64,000 nucleotides of DNA from assembly GCA_026413225.1 (NCBI GenBank), contig JAPMTP010000091.1:124001-188000 (forward strand), written 5' to 3'. Each line of letters begins with the position of its first letter. Positions within the stretch are counted from its first letter, which is position 1. The position numbers and the translations under genes are program-made. This stretch comes from Otis tarda. Lineage: Eukaryota; Chordata; Aves; Otidiformes; Otididae. Below the pieces are notes generated by a model. It made no database searches. It had not been told where the DNA came from and was given only the letters and a program-made list of their open reading frames with translations. Of this stretch, positions 1 through 6,210 are shown piece after piece.

Positions 1-3
1 AGA

Positions 4-814
4 CTACAGGGATATTGGGTTTCTAAGAAAAAGGCACAGGTGTTGTTACAACCCCAGGTCACGTACCTGGGGTACAAGATCAGTGTCGGACAACAGATCC
101 TAGGACAAGCCCGGAAAGAGGCCATATGCCAAACCCCCCCCGACCATGAACTATAAAGGAACTATGGACATTCTTAGGAATGACGGGGTGGTGCCGACTT
201 TGGATATGTGATTATGGGGTCTGCTTGTTAAGCCCCTATATTCCCTGATAGCAGCTAACCAAAAGGATCTCCAGTGGGATGCTGAGTCAGATTGAGCCTT
301 CCATCAGCTGAAGAAAGCCCTGATATCGGCACCAGCATTGGGACTTCCCGATGTGAGTAAGCCATTTTTTCTATTTTCCCACGAAAAACAAGGAATGGCA
401 CTAGGAATATTGGCACAAGATTCGGGACCATACAGATGGGCGGTAGCATACTTCTCCAAACAGCTGGATGCTGCTGCGAAAGGGTGGCCCAGCTGTCTGA
501 GAGCAGTAGCAGCTGTCATTCTAAACATTCAAGAAGCCCAAAAGTTCACTCTAGGCCAGAAAATGACTGTCCTATTTTCCCATACTGTATCTGCGGTCCT
601 TGAAGCAAAAGGAGGGCATTGGCTTTCCCCACAAAGGTTCCTGAAATATCAAGCTATAATGGTTGAACAGGATGATGTTGAAATCGTGACCACAAACATC
701 ATCAATCCGGCCTCATTCCTTGATGGGAACATCGGGGAGCCAGTGAGTCATGACTGCTTGGAAACAATTGAAACCACGTATTCTAGTCGAAGGGATCTTA
801 AAGATGTCCCTATT
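4..814 (+). pseudogene. pol: pol remnant: reverse transcriptase thumb and connection region
   Basis: This is the C-terminal part of a retroviral reverse transcriptase; the polymerase active site (YXDD) would lie left of the window. At 4-130 the frame shows a KKAQ...VTYLGYKI stretch typical of the end of the palm and start of the thumb. The reading then jumps near the C run at 134-141 (TAA at 154-156 in the first frame), shows a KELWTFLG-like stretch at about 156-180, and jumps again at about 215-225 into the frame that runs to about 1000. That frame has a TGA at 293-295, then the connection-domain text ALGLPDVSKPF, AYFSKQLD and GWPSCLRAVAA at about 335-510. At least two frameshifts and one stop make it non-functional. 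An apparent start at 338 is a TTG within the domain, not a real start. Confidence 0.85.
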
Positions 815-1238
815 GATGGAGCCGAACATTGGTTCACCGACGGAAGCAGCTATATGTTAAATGGAAGGTGGCATTCCGGATATGCTGTTACCGCTTTTGA
901 AAAGGTGATAGAGTCCAGGCCACTATCAGCCGACGTCTCGGCCCAAAAGGCCGAGATCATAGCCCTTACCCGAGCCCTGGAAAGAGCCCAGGGAAGGACT
1001 GTAAAAGGAAAGAGGACTGTTAAATTCTCATGGAAAAACCATCAAACACACAGAAGAGATTTTGAAAATCCTGAATGCAGTCCAACTTCCCGAAAAGGTG
1101 GCAATTATGCATATTAAAGCACACCAGAAAGTGAGCACAGAACTGGAAAGAGGAAATGAGCTGGCAGATAGGGAAGCAGAACAAGCAGCTAGAGAAACAA
1201 TCAAGGTAGAGGGTGCGCTAATGGACAGGTATTTCTAG
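815..1238 (+). pseudogene. pol: pol remnant: RNase H with internal deletion and frameshift
   Basis: The RNase H domain follows the connection region. The first catalytic Asp lies in WFTDGSS (codon 839-841) and the Glu in AQKAEIIAL (codon 953-955). The expected third motif (Asp-Ser-Arg-Tyr type) is missing: near 1000-1010 the sequence passes from ERAQGRTV directly to a segment that, in a different frame, reads RGLLNSHGK and continues to HIKAHQK and NELAD (Asp codon 1167-1169). About 30 residues including one catalytic acid are therefore lost and the frame changes. The first frame stops at 1115-1117 and the second at 1236-1238. A further frameshift at about 1215-1238 leads into integrase. Family assignment is firm from motif order; inactivity follows from the missing acid. 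Confidence 0.85.
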
Positions 1239-2135
1239 AAGGTAAACCAGAATACACAAAGGAAGACGGCAAACTTATTAATGATCTAAAGGGATCATAT
1301 AATGAGGAAGGGTGGGCCAATTACTACCCCTCACACGGGAGGGTAGTAATTCCCTCCTACATGATATGGTCAGTAGTCCGAGAAGAACATAGAAAAAGAC
1401 ACTGGGGGGGGGGGGGCGGGGCAGAAGCCCTATATAAAGATCTCATCAGGAACATAATAGCGCGAAACTTATACACTACCGTTAGACAAGTAAGTCAACA
1501 ATGTGATCTTTGTCTCCAGACTAATCCTAAAGTTGTAAAAGGGTCGAAACTTGAAAAAATCGGAAAGGGGAATGGTCCGGGACAACATTGGCAGATCGAT
1601 TTCTCAGAACTCCCTAGAAAAGGGGGGTACCGATACTTAGTAGTACTTACTGATACCTTTTCAGGCTGGCCAGAAGCTTCCCCGTGCAGAACTGCTAAAG
1701 CCCGGGAAGTAACCAAAATACTGCTCCAGGAAATAGTATCTAGGTTTGGAGTCCCAGCGGTAATGTCCTCGGATAGAGGACCACATTTTGTGTCCAGAAT
1801 AGTACAAGAAATTAGCCACCATCTAGGGATAGATTGGCAATTACATACCTCTTACCGACCACAATCAAGTGGCCAGGTGGAGAAAATGAATCACCTAATC
1901 AAACAACAGATTGTCAAGTTGGGTCAGGAAACTCATCTAACTTGGCCTCAGTCTTTACCATTAGCTCTTGTACGAATACGAACCAGACCAAGAGCAAGAG
2001 AAGGGCTTAGTCCATTCGAAATTGTATATGGACGACCCTATGGGGTACAAAAGGGAACATCTTCACAAATTGGTGAAGAAATAATGACCTCCTATATGGT
2101 GGCACTAAACAAACAATTAAAAAGAATTTTTAATC
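1217..2135 (+). pseudogene. pol: pol remnant: integrase with intact D,D35E core, C-terminus lost
   Basis: The frame is open from about 1217 and covers the integrase N-terminal zinc domain and catalytic core. Counting from the ATG at 1361, the zinc ligands are H10, H14, C48 and C51 (H-X3-H-X33-C-X2-C), and the catalytic residues are D80 (WQIDFSE), D138 (SSDRGPHF) and E174 (GQVEKMN), with exactly 35 residues between the second and third. A GLSPFEIVYGRPYG stretch at residues 215-228 is typical of gammaretroviral integrases. A run of 13 G, one C and four G at 1404-1421 encodes a glycine string next to the second His, so the frame depends on homopolymer length. After about residue 255 the usual C-terminal domain is absent and the same frame continues into unrelated sequence and then env. 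The ATG at 1361 is internal to the domain. Confidence 0.9.
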
Positions 2136-2167
2136 TCACCCAAATCTGTCATCGGTGCAGTTTATAT

Positions 2168-2189
2168 CTTATTTGTCATTTTATTATAG
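2168..2189 (+). promoter_or_regulatory. Possible env splice acceptor
   Basis: A pyrimidine-leaning, T-rich stretch ends in TTATTATAG with the AG at 2188-2189, about 90 bp before the env start codon. Gammaretroviral env mRNA uses an acceptor upstream of env. The tract contains several purines, so the call is weak, and deletions around it may have moved it from its original context. Confidence 0.3.
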
Positions 2190-2281
2190 GAAATATAAAA
2201 CCCATTTTAGTAGGTCACAGAAGGCAGTATGTTATCTACAGAAGTAGCTGTACTAATCCACTAGAACAACTAAATCCTAAA

Positions 2282-2521
2282 ATGACCAATTGTTTAACTG
2301 GAATTGTGATTGGGCTTACAATATTTTCCTGCATCTTACCACTAACTTGTAATCAAAAGGACACCAAATGGCCGTGGTCTCACGCCTACCTTGGGTTTAC
2401 AGGAAGCATGGGACCACCTTTTAAATGGTCGGGCTTAAACTTGGCCGCTGTGGTTATGCATGAAGTGGAAATGTACTCAGGGCATGAGTGGGGCTGGGAC
2501 AGAGGCAACAGGGATCCTTAA
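2282..2521 (+). pseudogene. env: env remnant: signal peptide and start of surface subunit
   Basis: An ATG at 2282-2284 lies in the same frame as integrase and begins a typical signal peptide: MTNC, then a hydrophobic core of about 15 residues (GIVIGLTIFSCILPL), then a Cys. About 55 further residues follow, with WPWSHAYLGFTG after the likely cleavage region, before a TAA at 2519-2521. A full surface subunit would be several hundred residues, so this is only its beginning. Because the upstream integrase frame has no stop, the conceptual product is a 386-codon integrase-env fusion, an accident of deletion. Identification as an env start is inferred from position, the signal peptide and the TM anchor downstream. 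Confidence 0.6.
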
Positions 2522-2636
2522 TACTACGGTGCCCCCTGTTGTGATCTTCTTGATTAGCTTAGGAATTTTATTAATATTAACTATTATGCTGTACCTATGG
2601 GTTTGGAGAATGTTTAAGAAAGTAACACTGTCGTAG
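2481..2636 (+). pseudogene. env: env remnant: transmembrane anchor and cytoplasmic tail
   Basis: In the frame ending at the TAG of 2634-2636 there is a strong single membrane span encoded at about 2529-2609 (VPPVVIFLISLGILLILTIM, then LYLWVWRMF) followed by a short basic tail ending in KKVTLS. This is the expected C-terminus of a retroviral TM subunit. The N-terminal part of TM (fusion peptide, heptad repeat, immunosuppressive-type region, CX6CC motif) and nearly all of SU are missing. The frame differs from that of the env start, so the deletion joint, around 2440-2530, is also out of frame. The last codons and the stop lie at or next to the first copy of the direct repeat. Confidence 0.65.
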
Positions 2637-2710
2637 TTCAGCCCCGATCACGACCAGACTACGCAGTCTCTCTCTCACTCCCCCCACCCTCCGAGAGAAC
2701 AGGGGGAGAT
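2632..2710 (+). repeat. Direct repeat in ERV 3' region, copy 1
   Basis: This segment starts CGTAGTTCAGCCCC, passes through GACCAGACTACGCAGTCTCTC and a C-rich run, and ends GAGAACAGGGGGAGAT. It recurs at 3633-3717, about 1 kb downstream, with a few substitutions and length changes in the CT and C runs. Weaker similarity extends a little upstream (TTTAAGAA in both), so copy 2 may include a scrap of the env terminus. Confidence 0.85.
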
Positions 2711-2721
2711 AATATAAAGAA

Positions 2722-3480
2722 AAACGGCTTGATGTTTGAGATAAGGACAGGGAGAAATCCTTAAAGTTACCGTTACGGGCAAAACAGACTCCTCTTGGGG
2801 AAAACTATTCATTTATTACTACAAACAGCAAGATAATGAGACAGAGAACAAGATAACCTCCCTCCACCCCTCCCTCTTCCCAAGCTTAACATTATCTCTA
2901 CTACCTTCCCCCCCACCCCCGAGTTGCACAGGAAAGGGAAGAGGGAATGGGGATTGCGGTCAGTTCATCACACGTTGTTTTACGCCGCTGCTTCATGGTC
3001 GGGGGAAGAACTCCTCACGTTCCTCCCCTGCCCTGTTGTGGGGTCCCTCCCATACATCACAGTCCTTCGTGAAACTGCTCTGGCGTGGGTCATCTCTTCC
3101 ACGGAGTGCAGACTCTCCAGAATGGCTGTCCCAGCGGGCCCTCCACGGGCCGATTCGGGCCCAGTCAGCAGCCTGGCGAGAGGCCAGAGGGTGAGGCCTG
3201 CAAGGCCCATGAGGCCTGTGCCTCCCCCTCTGTGCCTCTGCCCCCGCTCAGCTTCTTCACATCTTCTCTTCTCTCTTTTTTTTTCTTCTGTTTTCCCCTT
3301 CTTAAATATGTTATCGCAGAGGCGTTATCACGGAACATTCTGCTACCAATCGGCTCAGCTTTGGCCAGCAGCGGGTCCGCCCTAGGCCTGGCCGAATCCA
3401 CTGAACAAAGGGGAGTGACTTATAGCGGTTTCCTACAGAAGCTACCACATTAGGCTCCCCCCAACCCCCACTAAACAAAA
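2722..3480 (+). repeat. Probable avian interspersed repeat fragment inside ERV 3' region
   Basis: No credible gene is present. The segment runs from about TTGATGTTTGAGATAAGG, through C-rich text at 2860-2920 and a G/C-rich part at 3000-3240, to a T-rich run at 3270-3300 followed by TTCTTAAATATGTTATCGCAG. I recall very similar text dispersed in other bird sequence records but cannot name the family or verify it. Open frames here (for example 2924-3385 plus) have low-complexity composition and no domain. It lies between the two direct-repeat copies, so it was inserted or duplicated together with them. Confidence 0.45.
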
Positions 3481-3544
3481 CCGTGTATGATGCTTCATAT
3501 CATTCAGGGAAACTGTTTAAGTAAAAGAATTTACTTAGTGTGAT

Positions 3545-3557
3545 AAAAAGGGGGGAT
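3545..3557 (+). promoter_or_regulatory. Polypurine tract
   Basis: AAAAAGGGGGGA immediately precedes TTGATATAGGGG. An A5G6A tract followed within a base or two by a TG dinucleotide matches the gammaretroviral plus-strand primer site and sets the LTR start at 3558. Confidence 0.7.
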
Positions 3558-3632
3558 TGATATAGGGGACCACGTAGAAATGGGGACAATAAGTTAATCA
3601 CAACTATATATGTATGCACTTTAAGAATTGCT

Positions 3633-3717
3633 GTAGTTCAGCCCCAATCGGGACCAGACTACGCAGTCTCTCTCTCTCACTCCCTGCCCCCCCCCCTCCA
3701 AGAGAACAGGGGGAGAT
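3633..3717 (+). repeat. Direct repeat in ERV 3' region, copy 2
   Basis: This is the second copy of the segment at 2632-2710. It reads TGTAGTTCAGCCCC, then GACCAGACTACGCAG, a longer CT run and a run of ten C, and ends GAGAACAGGGGGAGAT. It lies within the proposed U3. Confidence 0.85.
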
Positions 3718-4560
3718 TTGGTAAACAAAAGAAAACCAGGAAAAAAACCAAACACGTGGGTTGAGATTGAACAAAAAGTAAATTTAACAGTAATGACAGA
3801 AGAAAACAAAACAGTGATGCAATACAAATACAGTATAATGGCTTACAACAAATCTCCACACTTAGCTCCTTCCAAGCAGCAGGAGGCTCCCTTCAGCACC
3901 CTCCTCACTTATATACTGAGCATGATGTCAGATGGGATGGAATAGCCCTTTGGCTCATTTGGGTAAATTAACCCCAGCTGTTAGCTAATTAGTTAACTAT
4001 CCCAGCCATAGGAGCTACCAGCTTCAGTTCTCCACCCAGCTCAGGGGAATATTAACTCTATCCTAGCCAGAACCAGGACAAGAATATAGTTACAAAACAT
4101 AGTCATGTAACCATAGAGCTTAGAGAAACAATTAATGGAGGAGGAAGTCTGGTTTTTTTTTCTTTTCCTGACGAAGGACTCATTTGTAAGGAGTGAGAAA
4201 CAGTCTCGCATTATCTCAAGGGAGTGATAAGAAAGAACAAGAATTCAAAACCAGGATGGCATGTGTCACAAATACGTCTATAAACCTCCTTGCTAAAGGA
4301 AAACAGATGGTTAACAAGGACATGAATCAGCTCAAGCTGATAAGAACACTGCAAGCTTGCAGGATCATTGCATTCTAGGCTAAAGGTGAAAAGTACACCA
4401 TGAAGAAGACCTACGGCCTTCATCCCAAGGACCACCGAAGACCCCTGCCCACAATTATTGGGAGAATTCGCGCAAGTGCGAAGGACTGATAAGCTAATTA
4501 GCATACGAAGCGAGAGTAGGCGGGTTTAGGTAATGAATATGTATAGGCGTCAATTGAATA

Positions 4561-4565
4561 TTCAT
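4561..4565. repeat. Putative 5-bp target-site duplication of the CR1 insertion
   Basis: TTCAT at 4561-4565 recurs at 5262-5266, directly flanking the CR1 fragment. Joining the outer flanks gives a continuous A/T-rich U3 leading to the TATA box. Five bases can match by chance, and CR1 often lacks clean duplications. Confidence 0.45.
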
Positions 4566-5261
4566 AGAATCATAGAATCATAGAATGGTTAGAGTTGGAA
4601 GGGACCTTCAAAGGTCATCTAGTCCAACCCCCCTGCAAGGAGCAGGACATCCCTGACTAGATCAGGTTGCTCAGAGCCTCATCCAGCCTGGCCTTGAACG
4701 TCTCCAGGGATGGGGCCTCCACCACCTTTCTGGGCAACCTGTTCCAGTGTTCTATAACTCACATTGTAAAAAAATTTTTCCTAATTTCCAATCTAAATCT
4801 ACCCCCCTCTATTTTAAAACCATTACCCCTCGTCCTATTGCAACAGGCCCTACTAAACAGCCTTTGCCCATCTTTCTTGTAGGCCCCCTTGAGGTACTGG
4901 AAGACCGCTATCAGGTCTCCCCGGAGCCTCCTCTTCTCCAGGCTGAACAGCCCCAGTTCTCTCAGCCTGTCCTCATACGAGAGGTGCTCCAGCCCTTTTA
5001 TCATCTTCCTGGCCCTCCTCTGGACCTTCTCCAACTGGTCCATGTACTTCTTGTGTTGGGGGCTCCAGAACTGGACACAGTACTCCAGGTGGGGTCTCAC
5101 CAGGGCAGAGTAGAGGGGGAGAATCACCTCCCTCGACCTGCTGGCCACGCTCCTCTTGATGCAGCCCAGGATGCGGTTGGCCTTCTGGGCCGCAAGGGTG
5201 CATTGCCAGCTCATGTTGAGCTTCTCGTCCACCACCACTCCCAAGTCCTTCTCGGGAGTCC
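4566..5261 (-). mobile_element. CR1 LINE, 5'-truncated 3' end, inserted in the ERV LTR
   Basis: On the minus strand this fragment carries the last part of the CR1 ORF2, a short 3' UTR with the conserved GGTTGGACTAGATGACCTTT-like region at about 4607-4630, and the octamer-type tail (ATTCTATG units) at 4566-4587. CR1 elements have no poly(A) tail and are usually severely 5'-truncated, as here (about 0.7 kb of about 4.5 kb). It interrupts U3 between 4565 and 5262, so it arrived after the provirus. Confidence 0.95.
4657..5253 (-). pseudogene. CR1 ORF2 C-terminal remnant
   Basis: This is the C-terminal tail of the CR1 reverse transcriptase-endonuclease protein, downstream of the catalytic domains. 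Recognisable blocks in order are [68 protein letters not shown] and [24 protein letters not shown] at 4759-4761 interrupts the frame right after a RKNFFTM stretch. Beyond it the frame continues with EHWNRLPRKVV and SLETFKARLDEAL to the natural stop at 4657-4659. The fragment has no start codon of its own and cannot be functional. The plus-strand open frames over the same interval are shadows. Confidence 0.9.
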
Positions 5262-5276
5262 TTCATTGTTTTATTG

Positions 5277-5283
5277 TATAAAA
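5277..5283 (+). promoter_or_regulatory. LTR TATA box
   Basis: TATAAAA lies 73 bp upstream of the AATAAA, a spacing normal for the U3-R region of an LTR. The CR1 insertion ends about 15 bp upstream and separates this core promoter from most of U3. Confidence 0.6.
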
Positions 5284-5349
5284 ATGGGATGGTTTGCTAC
5301 CTCGGGCATGCACGCTTGTGGTGGAGCGATCCCCCGTGCATCTGCACGC

Positions 5350-5355
5350 AATAAA
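5350..5355 (+). terminator. LTR polyadenylation signal
   Basis: AATAAA lies downstream of the TATA box in the R region, about 35-45 bp before the estimated LTR end. This is the normal place for retroviral transcript polyadenylation. Confidence 0.65.
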
Positions 5356-5399
5356 CATACCTAGTTTATAACTTCCGAGTTACAGAGTCCATTTCCGTA

Positions 5400-5641
5400 G
5401 GTCAATAGTAAGTGTCAGAATCCTGGTGGTGTAGGAAAGCCGAGAGACCCAATGTTTTTGAGCCTGTAGATGCAGTGGGAAGAGTCGGTGAGGAGCAGCA
5501 AGAACTTTTAGAGCAGGCACTTCTGGTGTTGGAGTAATCGTCCGATGTTTGGGATTTATAAGATTTATTCTCAGAGGGCTGCCAGGTTGACTTGGTGGCA
5601 AATGTCAGAGTCCTGTTGGCCTAGGGAAGCCCAGAGCAATC
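5400..5641 (-). repeat. Edge of satellite: degenerate inverted monomers (about 1.3 units)
   Basis: Read on the minus strand, this interval aligns with the satellite monomer: CATCGGACGATTACTCCAAC, then AGAAGTGCC, then TTCTTGCTGCTCCTCA, then CTGCATCTACAGGCTC, then ATTGGGTCTCTCGGCTTTCC. A second partial copy lies at about 5566-5641 (CTGGGCTTCCCTAGG, then TGACATTTGCCACCAAGT). Even the conceptual minus-strand reading (LAAPH...) parallels the plus-strand one in the array. Divergence from consensus is much higher than inside the array. Similarity fades near 5400, where the LTR ends. Confidence 0.8.
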
Positions 5642-5643
5642 AT

Positions 5644-5880
5644 CTGACATTGGGGATTGTCCTGGTCAGTCCTAGACCACCAGGACTGCGACATTTTCCA
5701 CCATTTGAACCCGGCAGCCCTGTGAGCAGCTCTTGCTGCTCCTCAACGGTTATTGATGCCACATCTACAACACCACAGACATTGGGGCTCCGGGCTTTCC
5801 CTGACGAACAGCGCTTCGACATTTACCATCAAGTGCACTGGAGAACCCACTAAAATATTACCCTAAAAAGCAAGAACGTC
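5644..5880 (+). repeat. Edge of satellite: degenerate direct monomers
   Basis: From GACATTGGGG at 5644 the monomer is read in plus orientation. The first copy has GTCCTAGACCACCAGGACTG where typical units have CCCTGAGGAGCAGGGCTT, then a diverged CATTTTCCACCATTTGAACC and a short joint to GCTCTTGCTGCTCC at 5724. The next copy (about 5724-5880) is closer to consensus but has CCCTGACGAACAGCGCTT and an atypical stretch at 5830-5870. Similarity to consensus rises toward the array. Confidence 0.8.
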
Positions 5881-6210
5881 GGACCATTGTTCCCACAACA
5901 AAAGTGCCAGCCACTCAAGCTCTTGCTGCTCCTCAGCGGCCTTTGGCAACGCATCTACAGCAGCACAGACATTGGGGCTCCGGGCTTTCCCTGAGGAGCA
6001 GGGATTCGACATTTGCCACCAGCTGCATGTGGGCGCCCCCTGAAACGAAACACCAAAATATCACGGACGTCGGACGATTACTCTCACACCAAAAGTGCCA
6101 GCCACTCAAGCTCTTGCTGCTCCTCAGCGGCCATTGGCAGAGCATCTACAGCAGCACAGACATTGGGGCTCCGCACTTTACCTGAGGAGGAGGGCTTCGA
6201 CGTTTGCCAG

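Larger units (their letters stand above)
3558..5391 (+). repeat. 3' LTR of the ERV, interrupted by CR1
   Basis: The LTR starts with TG at 3558, just after the polypurine tract. U3 occupies 3558 to about 5300, minus the CR1 at 4566-5261. It contains direct-repeat copy 2 (3633-3717) and about 840 bp of A/T-rich sequence without a gene (3718-4560). A TATA box (5277-5283) and AATAAA (5350-5355) mark promoter and polyadenylation functions, and the R/U5 text runs to about 5391 (AGAGTCCA, giving TG...CA ends). Without the CR1 the LTR would be about 1.14 kb. The exact 3' terminus is uncertain by about 15 bp, and no second LTR is available for comparison. Confidence 0.65.
1..5395 (+). mobile_element. 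Defective class I (gammaretrovirus-like) endogenous retrovirus, 3' portion
   Basis: The window opens inside pol and continues through integrase, env remnants, a polypurine tract and a 3' LTR, in the normal retroviral order on the plus strand. Integrase and RNase H motifs, the style of the polypurine tract (A5G6A) and the short TM anchor and tail resemble gammaretroviruses. The copy is dead: several pol frameshifts, an in-frame TGA at 293-295, an RNase H deletion, loss of the integrase C-terminus and of most of env, a rearranged 3' UTR, and a CR1 inside the LTR. The 5' LTR, gag and the start of pol lie outside the window. The right end abuts satellite DNA. The LTR terminus is placed only to within about 15 bp because no target-site duplication can be tested here. 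Confidence 0.85.

Noticed and set aside
2924..3385. 153-codon open frame between env and the LTR
   Set aside because: Low-complexity Pro/Ser/Arg-rich translation with overlapping open frames on both strands, no domain, and it lies within a probable interspersed repeat.
3718..4560. Short open frames and possible regulatory gene in U3
   Set aside because: Frames of 60-100 codons on both strands without recognisable motifs; the sequence is best explained as LTR U3.
4747..5364. 205-codon plus-strand open frame
   Set aside because: It is the antisense shadow of the CR1 ORF2 remnant, running on into the LTR.
5356..5420. Primer-binding site after the LTR
   Set aside because: This is the 3' LTR of a plus-strand provirus, so no primer-binding site is expected, and the following sequence is satellite.
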